Assembly (NCBI RefSeq): GCF_001713375.1
Contig: NZ_CP016449.1
Location: forward strand, 3,596,001-3,660,000
Origin: Hydrogenophaga sp. RAC07
GTDB taxonomy: Bacteria > Pseudomonadota > Gammaproteobacteria > Burkholderiales > Burkholderiaceae_C
Direction of reading: 5' to 3'
Length of the DNA stretch: 64,000 nt
Position 1 is the first letter of the stretch. Each line of letters begins with the position of its first letter. The translations under genes were made by a program, and so were the position numbers. The notes beneath the pieces are model-generated. The model ran no database searches, had not been told where the DNA came from, and was given only the letters and a program-made list of their open reading frames with translations. Shown here piece after piece: positions 53,164 through 61,537 of the stretch.

Positions 53164-54138
53164 TCATTCAGACTTCAAGTTTGCCGCTTTGCCCGCCTTT
53201 GACATCAACTCGTTTTCAAGTGCAATCACTCGCCCGTACTCTGCTGGGCCAGCACCCACCGGCTCAATCACGGCGGCCTCGAAGGTCTTCACCACTTCGG
53301 GCAACTTCACCACCTCTGCTATCTCCTTGCTGATTCGATCGATGGCCGCCTGAGGCGTACCAGGTGCCGCAAGTACACCGACCACGACCGAAAAGTCGAA
53401 TCCTGGGACCGTTTCCGCGATGGCCGGCACGTCCGGGGCTTGCGGTGAGCGCTTCGGCGCGTTGCTTGCCAGCAGTCGCACCTGATTGCTCTTGATGAAG
53501 CCCAGAACGGAAGGAAGTGCGGCGACGGAAAAGTCAACTTGGCCCCCAACAAGTGCGGGAGTGGATTGACCTGACCCGCGGTACGGGACATGACGCACGT
53601 CGATGTTCAATGCAGCTTTCAGCGCTTCCATCGTCAAGTGGTGAGTGCTTCCAATCCCTGATGAACCGTATGTGAGTTGATCGGGCTTGCTCTTTACGAG
53701 GCTCACAAACTCTGCAAATGTATTCACCCCCGTTCTGGGATGAGCCACGACGAACAAGGGGGAGCGAGCAATCAATGAGACGGGAAAGATGTCCTTGCCT
53801 ACCTGATAAGTGGCTGATTTGTTGATCAAGGGCGTGATCGAGAGCATCGAGCCGTCTGTAACGATGAAAGCGTGACCGTCACTTGGCGTGCTTTGCAAAA
53901 GTGTCTGGTACGCGACCACCCCATTCCCGCCAGGTCGGTTATCGACCACGACCGACTGGCCCAGTCGATCACCAAGCTGCTTCGCCACAACCCGCGCGAC
54001 GGAATCAGGGAGACCGCCAGGCGCATATGGCACGATGAATTTCACAGCCTTGGATGGGTAGGCTTGTTGGGCCAGCGAAGTCAGGGGCGCCAGGCAAAAG
54101 GCAAGCGCTGCAGTTGCCGCTAGGGTTCTTCGTTGCAT
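53164..54138 (-). CDS. Bug/TctC-family periplasmic binding protein
   Basis: This is a 324-residue protein with a cleavable signal peptide (MQRRTLAATAALAFCLAPLT, cut near LAQQAYPSK). The fold motifs KFIVPYAPGGLPDSVARVVA, VVVDNRPGGNGVVAYQ and YGSSGIGSTHHLTMEALK define the Bug family, and no TctAB membrane subunits are nearby. RBS AGGAGA precedes the ATG at 54138. Such orphan receptors bind carboxylates and often serve sensing or transport. It heads the operon divergent from the phthalate reductase gene. Confidence 0.92.
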   Translation of the reverse strand: MQRRTLAATAALAFCLAPLTSLAQQAYPSKAVKFIVPYAPGGLPDSVARVVAKQLGDRLGQSVVVDNRPGGNGVVAYQTLLQSTPSDGHAFIVTDGSMLSITPLINKSATYQVGKDIFPVSLIARSPLFVVAHPRTGVNTFAEFVSLVKSKPDQLTYGSSGIGSTHHLTMEALKAALNIDVRHVPYRGSGQSTPALVGGQVDFSVAALPSVLGFIKSNQVRLLASNAPKRSPQAPDVPAIAETVPGFDFSVVVGVLAAPGTPQAAIDRISKEIAEVVKLPEVVKTFEAAVIEPVGAGPAEYGRVIALENELMSKAGKAANLKSE

Positions 54139-54254
54139 TTGATGTCTCCTGATGTGGTTTTTGGCGTGAACCGAGCCGGATCGAAGAAAAGACCCATGAC
54201 GCCGGCAATACCGTCACGAATCGGCCGCGAGCACCCGACGTGAGCGCTTCGTGT

Positions 54255-54333
54255 ATTTTACTTAGAGGCCTAAGCTTGTGCATTCTTGCAAACCGCTGGG
54301 TCGTTGTCAACACTGAAAACCCTCTTCTCGTCG
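54255..54333. repeat. Diverged promoter copy A (with TTAG-N4-CTAA operator)
   Basis: This 79-bp segment matches 54762-54840 without gaps at about two-thirds of positions by hand count. The best-kept parts are ATTTTACTTAG, CTAAG, TGCAT and CCCTC. The operator-like CTTAG-aggc-CTAAG is at 54261-54274. Read on the minus strand, TAAAAT with a weak -35 17 bp upstream could serve the Bug-TauE-hemerythrin-nadC operon, whose first ATG is at 54138. Confidence 0.65.
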
Positions 54334-54626
54334 CTGGTCCGCTGGGTGCGTAGCAAGCCGATGGCCTCGTTCGCAAGAGCGCCTCGTGCGTCTAGGCCGT
54401 CGTACTAACCGCGTACGCAGCCTGCAACCCGCGCAAGCTGGGCACCACGCCGAGCAGCCTAGTTGTGTCGGTCGCGCTTAACGTGACGTGGCTGCTTGAC
54501 TGCGGAATGGATGGGCAAAACGGCATCGCAACAGATGGCCACGCGCGACTTCAAGACAACCAAGGCGGTCGTCCACGACTTCTGGGAATCGCGCTCGGGC
54601 GACCCGCGGGTCAGCGGGTAGCGGCC

Positions 54627-54737
54627 GTGACGAACCGGATCCAGGCGGCGAAAATGAATGGACATGATCCTTACGCCCAAATGCGCGATGTGATGGCAGG
54701 CCTGCCCGTGCTGCGCGTTCACGGAAAAGTGCCATGA
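54627..54737 (+). pseudogene. Remnant of an IS66-family transposase C-terminus
   Basis: The frame from about 54627 encodes NRIQAAKMNGHDPYAQMRDV then MAGLP, matching the C-terminal end of IS66 TnpC proteins (typically ...AKxNGxDPYAYLxxVLxxLP). The rest of the transposase and the element ends are missing or unrecognisable; the upstream 54340-54626 has no clear homology. It sits between the two promoter copies, showing past insertion and decay. Confidence 0.7.
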
Positions 54738-54757
54738 GCGATGCCTTAGTGCACCTC

Positions 54758-54786
54758 TTGCATTTTACTTAGCTACCTAAGATAAT
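54758..54786 (+). promoter_or_regulatory. Promoter of the reductase operon with embedded operator
   Basis: TTGCAT (54758-54763), a 17-bp spacer and GATAAT (54781-54786) make a good sigma-70 promoter. The palindrome CTTAG-ctac-CTAAG (54768-54781) fills the spacer, an ideal place for a repressor. The start codon at 54865 is about 80 bp downstream. The MarR gene at the end of this operon is the likely regulator. Confidence 0.7.
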
Positions 54787-54840
54787 GCATCCTCGCGAGC
54801 CGGCTAACACTTGTTGGCACCGAAAGCCCTCCTTGTGTCG
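54762..54840. repeat. Promoter copy B, functional version in front of the reductase gene
   Basis: This is the partner of copy A (54255-54333), in the same orientation and ungapped. It contains the complete promoter and operator and ends 24 bp before the ATG of the reductase gene. Confidence 0.65.
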
Positions 54841-54864
54841 AGAGGGAAAACTCAAGGAATACCC

Positions 54865-55833
54865 ATGTCATCCGATCCTGTTTCTTTAAACCTCGTGGTA
54901 GCGAGTGCTGAGCCGGCTGCTCGAGACATCCAACGCTTTGAGCTGGTTCACCCCGACGGGGAGTCTCTACCCCCCTTCACAGCTGGGTCACACATACGCA
55001 TCAAGACGCCCATTGGCGTCATTCGACAATACTCCTTGAGCAACGACCCTGAAGAGCGCCACCGCTATGTCATTGCCGTCAAGCGCGAACACGATGGCAG
55101 AGGCGGCTCAAGGAGCTTGGTTGACACCGTCAAGATCGGTCACACCGTGCAGGTGGGTCTTCCCGAGAATCTTTTCGAGCTGGATCCCAAGGCGCGCAGC
55201 TTCGTGCTGATCGCCGGCGGAATTGGTATCACGCCAATGATGGCCATGTCGCGGCACCTCAGTACGCAGGGGGATCGCCCCTTCAAGTTGTACTACCTGA
55301 CACGAGACCCCGCAGGAACCGCCTTCCTTGAAGAGTTGCGAGGCGCAGACTTTTCTTCCAGTGTCGTGGTGCACCACGACCTTGGAGATCCGGCCAATGC
55401 GTTCGATCTTTGGCCGGTGCTGGAGAAAGCTGGAGCAGCGACGGGCCGCCACGTTTATTTCTGCGGTCCCAAGCCACTGATGGATGCCATCAAGGACATG
55501 ACGGGTCATTGGCCCAGCAGCACCGTGCACTCCGAAAGTTTTGGTGGGGACACGAAGCCCCACGCCGATGACCAGCCGTTTGAGGTGGAGCTTAAAAGCA
55601 GTGGTCAGAAATTCACAGTACCGGTAGGAAAGTCCATTCTCGACACGCTCCGCGGTGATGGGATTCACGTTCCCAGCTCGTGTGAAAGCGGTACTTGTGG
55701 CTCGTGCAAGACACGGCTTCTTCAGGGCGAAGCCGATCATCGAGATCTGGTATTGCTGGAAGAGGAGAAGTCAGATCACATCATGGTCTGCGTCTCAAGA
55801 GCCAAGTCCCCTTCCTTGTTGCTGGATCTATGA
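54865..55833 (+). CDS. pht2: Phthalate 4,5-dioxygenase reductase-type flavoprotein
   Basis: This is a 322-residue electron-transfer protein from the ATG at 54865 (AAGGA upstream). It has an FMN-binding barrel (RQYSLSNDPEE near residues 57-67), an NAD domain (LIAGGIGITPMMAM and YFCGPKPLMDAI) and a C-terminal plant-type [2Fe-2S] domain. That domain has C273, C278 and C281 in SCESGTCGSC plus a fourth Cys near 309. This order is that of the phthalate dioxygenase reductase family. It passes electrons from NADH to the Rieske oxygenase encoded at 58,551-59,870. The stop overlaps the next start (ATGA). Confidence 0.92.
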   Translation: MSSDPVSLNLVVASAEPAARDIQRFELVHPDGESLPPFTAGSHIRIKTPIGVIRQYSLSNDPEERHRYVIAVKREHDGRGGSRSLVDTVKIGHTVQVGLPENLFELDPKARSFVLIAGGIGITPMMAMSRHLSTQGDRPFKLYYLTRDPAGTAFLEELRGADFSSSVVVHHDLGDPANAFDLWPVLEKAGAATGRHVYFCGPKPLMDAIKDMTGHWPSSTVHSESFGGDTKPHADDQPFEVELKSSGQKFTVPVGKSILDTLRGDGIHVPSSCESGTCGSCKTRLLQGEADHRDLVLLEEEKSDHIMVCVSRAKSPSLLLDL

Positions 55834-57056
55834 AAAACGTTCGGTCACCATCAGAATCTGCCGCGCCCATACGGCTTGGCGTTCTTGGGCTGGGCAGAGC
55901 ATTCACATTGATGCTCCCGACATTCCTTGGCGATCGAAGGGTTAAGCTCGTTGCAGCGTTCGATCCAAGGCCAGGAGCGCGGACCGCGTTTGAACAAACG
56001 TTCGGCGGGATCGCGCATCTTTCGCCTGAGGCGCTGTGTGCAGACTCCAGTGTCGAATGGGTCTACATCGCTACTCCGCATCAAATGCATGCAGAGCATG
56101 TGGCGCTCGCAGCAAGGCACGGAAAATCCGCATTGGTCGAAAAGCCCATGGCGATCCACGTCGACGACTGCACCCGCATGATTGAAGCGTGTGAACAGTC
56201 AGGTGCGCAACTGATCATCGGACACAGCCACAGCTTCAATGCGCCAGTGCTTCTGGCCCGCCGACTGATCGATTCGGGCGATTTCGGCGCGGCTCGTCTT
56301 GTGCATGCGATGCAGTACACCGATTTTTTGTACCGGCCGCGGCGTCCTGAAGAACTGGACACATCGCGCGGAGGCGGGGTTGTGTTCAGCCAAGCCGCGC
56401 ACCAGATTGATATTGTCCGATTGCTGGCCGGTGGACTGACCACACAGGTGAGAGCAGTGACAGGAGCGTGGGATCCTGCCAGACCGACGGAGGGTGCGTT
56501 CTCGGCACTGCTGAACTTCGCCAATGGGGCTTTCGCGAGCGTGACCTACAACGGCTACGGTTTCTACGACACGGACGCGCTCATGGATGGCATCGGCGAG
56601 ATGGGTCGGCCAAAGGACCCTGCTGCTCATCACCAGACGAAGCAACGGCTCGCTAAGGTTGAGGACGAGCTGCAGGAGGCGATGTTGAAAGCGGAGCGGA
56701 ACTTCGGCGGCAGTCTGTATACGGCTCCTCAGGAGGCCTCCCCCGAAGCTTGTCAGCATTTCGGCCCGGTACTCGTGAGCTGCGAAGGCGGTGACTTGCG
56801 GCTGACACCGAATGGCGTTCATGTGTTCGACAAGTCCGGCTCCCGATTCGTCAAAGCCACAGTTCCTTCGGTTCCCAGAGGTGAAGTGGTAGACGAACTG
56901 TGGAGCGTTGCGCGCGAAGGCCGCGCCCCGCTCCACAGCGGACCTTGGTCCCGGGCGACTCTGGAGGTGTGCCTCGCCATGCTCGAGTCCAGCCGTCGAT
57001 CAGTGGATATCATGCCAAAGCTTCAAGTTGGCTACCTTCCACCTCCACATGCCTGA
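55830..57056 (+). CDS. pht4: Gfo/Idh/MocA dehydrogenase, phthalate cis-4,5-dihydrodiol dehydrogenase type
   Basis: This is a 408-residue protein. The N-terminal Rossmann domain has RLGVLGLGRAFTLMLPTF (residues about 15-32), YIATPHQMHAEHV and LVEKPMAIHVDDC with the EKP signature. The C-terminal domain has SQAAHQIDIVRLLAGG and SVTYNGYG. Size and context fit Pht4-type enzymes that oxidise cis-4,5-dihydroxy-4,5-dihydrophthalate to 4,5-dihydroxyphthalate. It is coupled to the reductase gene before it and to the MarR gene after it (8-bp overlap). Confidence 0.88.
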   Translation: MKNVRSPSESAAPIRLGVLGLGRAFTLMLPTFLGDRRVKLVAAFDPRPGARTAFEQTFGGIAHLSPEALCADSSVEWVYIATPHQMHAEHVALAARHGKSALVEKPMAIHVDDCTRMIEACEQSGAQLIIGHSHSFNAPVLLARRLIDSGDFGAARLVHAMQYTDFLYRPRRPEELDTSRGGGVVFSQAAHQIDIVRLLAGGLTTQVRAVTGAWDPARPTEGAFSALLNFANGAFASVTYNGYGFYDTDALMDGIGEMGRPKDPAAHHQTKQRLAKVEDELQEAMLKAERNFGGSLYTAPQEASPEACQHFGPVLVSCEGGDLRLTPNGVHVFDKSGSRFVKATVPSVPRGEVVDELWSVAREGRAPLHSGPWSRATLEVCLAMLESSRRSVDIMPKLQVGYLPPPHA

Positions 57057-57561
57057 TACCGAACACACACGACATCTATTGAGACACTGGCGCGAAGCAG
57101 TTCCGCAAGACCGCTTGGCACACTTGATTCGAGATGTCTCCCGTGCGCAGATGCGGGCCCTGCAACTTCGCCTGGCCGCCCACGGGGTTTCGTTTGGGCA
57201 TTGGACATTTTTGCGAATTCTTTGGATACAAGACGGGTTGACGCAGCGCGAGCTGAGCGACTTGGCTGGCGTCATGGAGCCCACCACGTTTAGCGCAGTC
57301 AAGGCCATGGAGAGCATGGGCTTCATCGAGCGACGGCAGTTGGCTGGCAACAGAAAGAACATGCATGTTTTTTTGCTGCCTGCAGGACGTTCGCTTGAAA
57401 AAGCGCTGGTGCCGCTGGCCGAGGAGGTCAACGGCGTCAGCGTTCAAGGTTTATCCGACCGTTCACTTGCCATCGTGCGGAAATGCCTTCTTACAATGAT
57501 CGAAAATCTGGCCGCCGATGAGGCCGCCTCCTCCGACCCGCAAGTTCCAAACGTCAAATAG
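57049..57561 (+). CDS. MarR-family transcriptional regulator of the catabolic genes
   Basis: This is a 170-residue protein from the ATG at 57049. The winged helix is seen as FLRILWIQDGLTQRELSDLA then GVMEPTTFSAVKAMESMGFI, and RRQLAGNRKNMHVFLLPAG, the MarR recognition and wing pattern. It lies third in the reductase operon and so controls its own synthesis if it binds the TTAG-N4-CTAA sites found in three island promoters. MarR proteins usually release DNA on binding an aromatic acid, here probably phthalate or an intermediate. Its stop overlaps the convergent decarboxylase gene by 8 bp. Confidence 0.92.
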   Translation: MPDTEHTRHLLRHWREAVPQDRLAHLIRDVSRAQMRALQLRLAAHGVSFGHWTFLRILWIQDGLTQRELSDLAGVMEPTTFSAVKAMESMGFIERRQLAGNRKNMHVFLLPAGRSLEKALVPLAEEVNGVSVQGLSDRSLAIVRKCLLTMIENLAADEAASSDPQVPNVK

Positions 57562-58543
57562 CGTAGGTTTCGTACGTAGCCGGGTGGAAAATCTCTTCGA
57601 CTGCCAACCGCCGCGCTGAGAGGCCTTGAGAGTGGTGGTGACGCAGGAAGGTATCAATGGTGGCTTTGTTCTTTGTCACGCCATAAGACCAGTAGTCGTT
57701 GCCCATCGTCTCGCGAGCCGCTTTCAATTGCTCTTCCACAAAAGGAAGAGTGACCTTCGTTGCAGAGGTATCCGACAAAGCCTCCAGAGCCGCAGCTTTT
57801 GCGTGCGTGAATGCTTTGTATACAGCACCCGGTAGCCACGGATGCTGTTCCGCCAATCTCTTTCTGATACCCACAACATGCATGATGGGGAAGATCCCGG
57901 TGCGGCGGAAATAATCCTTCGCCACTGAGGTTGGATCATCGAAAAGCCAACCCACGTTGGGATTGGCAAGCACCTTGGCGCTGGGAGGCCTTGGGGCCAT
58001 GAATCCATCAATTTCACCAAGATCCAGAAGCTCAGAAATGGTCGCGCCTTCCCGAGCGCTTTCCAACTTCACGCCTTCTGGAAGAGACAGCGCAATTTTT
58101 TCAGGTCGGCCCGCGGTTTCAATGCCCCCTCGCACCCATATCACGTCCTCTGGAGCGACGCCGTAGTCATCCTGCAGGAGCGCTCTAGCCCACACGTTCG
58201 CACTCAACTGGTACTCAGGCAGCCCGATACGCTTACCTTTGAGGTCCTCAGGACGCTTGATTCTGTCTTTTCGCACATAAATCGATGTATGCCGAAAAGC
58301 TCTCGACAAGAACACGGGAATGGCAACGTAGGGGCAATCCCCCTTCGCGGTTTTGACGGCATAGCTCGAGAACGAAAGTTCTGAAATATCGAAATCTTGA
58401 CTTCGCATGGCCCGGAAAAACATTTCTTCCGGGTTCAGATTCATGAAGACGGGGTCGACGCCGTCGATCTGAACTCGCCCATCCAGCAAAGCGCGGGTAC
58501 GGTCGTAGTCGCCCATCGCGACCGAGAGTTGAAGCTTGCTCAT
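57554..58543 (-). CDS. pht5: 4,5-dihydroxyphthalate decarboxylase family protein
   Basis: This is a 329-residue protein from the ATG at 58543. It belongs to the Pht5 family, which has a periplasmic-binding-protein-like fold but acts in the cytoplasm: LQLSVAMGDYDRTRALLDG (residues 4-22), NPEEMFFRAMRSQDFDISEL, SRAFRHTSIYVR and DLKGKRIGLPEYQLSANVWA. There is no signal peptide. The enzyme removes CO2 from 4,5-dihydroxyphthalate to give protocatechuate. It follows the oxygenase gene by 7 bp. Confidence 0.88.
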   Translation of the reverse strand: MSKLQLSVAMGDYDRTRALLDGRVQIDGVDPVFMNLNPEEMFFRAMRSQDFDISELSFSSYAVKTAKGDCPYVAIPVFLSRAFRHTSIYVRKDRIKRPEDLKGKRIGLPEYQLSANVWARALLQDDYGVAPEDVIWVRGGIETAGRPEKIALSLPEGVKLESAREGATISELLDLGEIDGFMAPRPPSAKVLANPNVGWLFDDPTSVAKDYFRRTGIFPIMHVVGIRKRLAEQHPWLPGAVYKAFTHAKAAALEALSDTSATKVTLPFVEEQLKAARETMGNDYWSYGVTKNKATIDTFLRHHHSQGLSARRLAVEEIFHPATYETYAI

Positions 58544-58550
58544 GGTGGAC

Positions 58551-59870
58551 TCAGGTATTGACAGAATAAGAAGGTTCGAGTTCGGGACGTTCAATGCCGT
58601 CTGCCCACACATAAGTTGCAGCGTATTCTCGCCAGTCAGTCGTCTTTGGCACCACTGCCTGGAATGAACAAACGCTGGCCGGGATAGCAGCGTCACCGGT
58701 TCCAATTGCTGGCTCACCATTTTGGAAAGCACGAACCGCATCCAGCATCTGCTTGCGAAATTCCACCACGGCGATGTCACTGGCACCCAACCGGTCGTTG
58801 GTGCGGTCGGCAATGGGCCCCATCGTCACCCACATCGCTACGTCCTGATTGGGAAAGCCTTTGATGCCGGTAAAGTTTCCGGCCTTCATGGCTTGCCGAT
58901 CCTGCCAGAAGCGGTTTTCTTCGTTGCGCAAAGGCCGGTACCTGTCGTCGAGATCAACCCCCACTGTCTGACCGAGAAATTTTCGCCAGGTTTCGGTCTC
59001 AGGCGTTTGAGCAGGGTGCCCCCAGGCCAAAAAGTAGAAGGCGGTGTTGGTGTCGTCCATCGGGACGTTCACGTTCGCCACGTTGTACAAGTTGTTGGGG
59101 GGGATGAGCGCAGACGCGGGTGCAACGAAAACCGTTGAGCGCACGTAGTCGTGTGAGCTGGCATTCTGAATGGGCCTGCGGATCGCCGCATAACGGAAAC
59201 CGTAGCCAGATCGCTGCACCTGCATGCGCGGCGCCTTGTCCGTCGAAGGGCGCAACCAGGCTTTGTCGGTAGCCGCAGCACCGGAGACGCGAGCGGGAAC
59301 CATATCCGACGAATGCAAACTGGAGCTGTGCGCCGAGTCGATGGCTCCCTCAAGAATCTGAGCCCAGTTGCAAGGAAGGATGACCTTTGCGATTGACACC
59401 CGAGTGTCTTGCGTCGGCGCCCATGGAGGGGGTACGAACTCGGGCACGCTTTCCGCGGGGCCAAACCATGACCAAACAAACCCACCCCATTCCTTGACGG
59501 GGTATGCCTTGTGCTTCACCTTCTCCGCGAATCCGCTTGCCGCAGGCTCTGACACCATTTCGAGAACATTGCCCGCGACATCCATCTTCCAGCCGTGGTA
59601 CAGACACCTAAGGCCACCTTCTTCGTTGCGGCCATAGACGAGGGAGACACGCCTGTGCGGACACTTTTCGTCGAGAACGCCCACGCTCCCATCCGTATCT
59701 CGAAACACCACCAGATCTTCGCCGTACACACGCGCTTTGACCGGTGGCCCGTCAGCCTCTGAAACTTCTTCGATCAGACACACCGGGGTCCAATGGCGCC
59801 TCATCAACTGGCCCATGGGGGCGTCGCCAACAACACGACAGAGCAGTTCGTTCTCTTCAGGAGTGATCAT
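58551..59870 (-). CDS. pht3: Phthalate 4,5-dioxygenase-type Rieske oxygenase, large subunit
   Basis: This is a 439-residue protein from the ATG at 59870, preferred over 59876 because AGAGG is then 7 bases upstream. The Rieske [2Fe-2S] site has C70 and H72 (CPHRR) and C89 and H92 (CLYHGW). The mononuclear iron site is EGAIDSAHSSSLHSSD with the D-x2-H-x4-H pattern. This single-component-type alpha subunit matches phthalate 4,5-dioxygenase, which uses the separate reductase encoded at 54,865-55,833. The substrate could be phthalate, a substituted phthalate or another aromatic acid. A MarR-type operator lies upstream at 59927-59940. Confidence 0.93.
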   Translation of the reverse strand: MITPEENELLCRVVGDAPMGQLMRRHWTPVCLIEEVSEADGPPVKARVYGEDLVVFRDTDGSVGVLDEKCPHRRVSLVYGRNEEGGLRCLYHGWKMDVAGNVLEMVSEPAASGFAEKVKHKAYPVKEWGGFVWSWFGPAESVPEFVPPPWAPTQDTRVSIAKVILPCNWAQILEGAIDSAHSSSLHSSDMVPARVSGAAATDKAWLRPSTDKAPRMQVQRSGYGFRYAAIRRPIQNASSHDYVRSTVFVAPASALIPPNNLYNVANVNVPMDDTNTAFYFLAWGHPAQTPETETWRKFLGQTVGVDLDDRYRPLRNEENRFWQDRQAMKAGNFTGIKGFPNQDVAMWVTMGPIADRTNDRLGASDIAVVEFRKQMLDAVRAFQNGEPAIGTGDAAIPASVCSFQAVVPKTTDWREYAATYVWADGIERPELEPSYSVNT

Positions 59871-59926
59871 GTGCATGCCTCTTAAGGAATACGCGACCAG
59901 AGCCAAGTTACCCAGGATCGCATTTG

Positions 59927-59940
59927 ATTAGTCGTCTAAG
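59927..59940. promoter_or_regulatory. Third TTAG-N4-CTAA operator, oxygenase promoter
   Basis: TTAG-tcgt-CTAA (59928-59939) lies 57 bp upstream of the oxygenase start. On the minus strand TTGGTC, 17 bp and ACTAAT form a plausible promoter with the palindrome overlapping the spacer and -10. The same motif occurs at 54261-54274 and 54768-54781. Confidence 0.6.
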
Positions 59941-60001
59941 TATATTGCCGACCAACGCGTTTTGCAAGCACTTCGTGGACTTCTACCTGGATTGCATTGC
60001 T

Positions 60002-61537
60002 TCACAGGCGGCGTGGGTTGCGCAAAGACACGTTCACATTCTTGGTCTGTGAAAATTCATGCAGCTCCTGAAGACATTCCTCACGGCCGATGCCCGAGCT
60101 CTTGTACCCGCCGAAGGGCGCACCAGGAATATGAATGGAAGCATCATTGATCCAGATATACCCGGCCTGGATCCTCTTCGCCGCCCGGTGAGCCGTCACA
60201 AGATCCCGGGTCCAGATGGACGCGGTCAGGCCAAACTCGACACCATTGACGATCGCCATCATCTCGTCTTCGCGGCTCCACTTCATGGCGGAAAGCACGG
60301 GCCCGAAGATCTCTTCGCGCGCCACGGTGTGATGGGGCAGTACGTCGCAAAGGACGGTGGGCTCAATGAAATATCCACGCTCCAGATCGACCGGTCGCCC
60401 GCCCCCGTGCAGAACGCGCGCCCCTTCGCTGCGTCCCTTGGCAATGTAGAACAAGCTTTTCTCGTACTGCGCCTTATCGACCAGCGCGCCCATTGTTGTC
60501 TTCATGTGCGTTGCAATCCCAGGCTTGTGCCGCTTGGTGAGTTCGACCGACAGCGCCTCCAGAAATTTTTTGTAAACACTGTCATGGATGAGGAGCCTGC
60601 TCGTGGAGCCGCAGGATTGCCCACACCAGGTGAAGTTCATGCCACGCACCGCGCCGTACACAGCCTCTTCCAGGTCCGCGTCCGGATAGATCACCATGGC
60701 ATTTTTGCCACCCAACTCCAAGAGGCAGTGTTTCATGGTGTCAGCAGAAGAGCGCAGGACGGCCTTCCCCGCCTGAACACTGCCAATCAGTCCAACGGCA
60801 TCCACGTCAGCGTGCTGAGCGAGCGCCGCTCCCACCTCCCTTCCACCCACCACACAGTTCAACACGCCAGGGGGAAACACACCGTCCAGCAGTTCCATCA
60901 ACCGCAGAGTCGAAAGCGGTGCTTGTTCGGGCGGTTTCAGCAGCACGGTATTGCCGGCTGCCAGTGGTGCTGCCATTTTCCCTGCGGCGAACATGAATGG
61001 GTGATTGAACGGAAAGATGCGAGCAACGACCCCAAGCGGCTCTCTCAATGTGTAGTTCAACGACTCATTGCCCGTGGGGATGGTCTCGCCCTTGTTTTCA
61101 AGTACCAGCCCAGCGAAGTATTCCAGCTGGGTCGCCGCAATCTCGGCGTCCATTTGCATGGCGTTCACGGGGTTTCCACAATCGGCGGCGTCCACTAGTG
61201 CAAGCTCGAGCGCATGAGATCGAATGATGTCTGCAGCTTTGCGCATCAACTTCCCACGGGTCAAAGGAGGGGTCTCTTCCCAAGCGGGAAAAGCCTTCCG
61301 TGCCGACGCAATAGCAAGCTCGACATCGCCAACTGACGCGACCGAGTAAGTACGAAGGTCCTCTTCGGTGCTGGGGTTGATGCTCGTGGCCACCGTGGAG
61401 CCACTTCCGTTCTGCCATTTCCCGTCCCAGTAATGACCGGTTTTGGTCGGCAGAGCGGCATCGACCAAACCCGTCAAGTCCTGCTTCTGCAGTTCTTGTG
61501 GGGCAAGGCGCTTCAAAGCGTCATCAAACTTGGTCAT
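60002..61537 (-). CDS. NAD(P)-dependent aldehyde dehydrogenase
   Basis: This is a 511-residue protein. Family marks are FPFNHPFMFAAGKMAAPLAA (N-terminal cofactor domain), LLKPPEQAPLS, ELGGKNAMVI with the general-base Glu, CGQSCGSTSRL with the catalytic Cys, and EEIFGPVLSAMKW. It oxidises an aldehyde to its acid. Its ATG directly follows the TAA of the ThDP-enzyme gene, so it likely takes the aldehyde product of that enzyme. The substrate is unknown; a benzaldehyde-like compound would suit the context. Confidence 0.92.
   Translation of the reverse strand: MTKFDDALKRLAPQELQKQDLTGLVDAALPTKTGHYWDGKWQNGSGSTVATSINPSTEEDLRTYSVASVGDVELAIASARKAFPAWEETPPLTRGKLMRKAADIIRSHALELALVDAADCGNPVNAMQMDAEIAATQLEYFAGLVLENKGETIPTGNESLNYTLREPLGVVARIFPFNHPFMFAAGKMAAPLAAGNTVLLKPPEQAPLSTLRLMELLDGVFPPGVLNCVVGGREVGAALAQHADVDAVGLIGSVQAGKAVLRSSADTMKHCLLELGGKNAMVIYPDADLEEAVYGAVRGMNFTWCGQSCGSTSRLLIHDSVYKKFLEALSVELTKRHKPGIATHMKTTMGALVDKAQYEKSLFYIAKGRSEGARVLHGGGRPVDLERGYFIEPTVLCDVLPHHTVAREEIFGPVLSAMKWSREDEMMAIVNGVEFGLTASIWTRDLVTAHRAAKRIQAGYIWINDASIHIPGAPFGGYKSSGIGREECLQELHEFSQTKNVNVSLRNPRRL

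Noticed and set aside
54465..54626. Complete small gene between the promoter copies
   Set aside because: Only the 3' part resembles a protein family (IS66 transposase end); the 5' part shows no support, so it is treated as a remnant.
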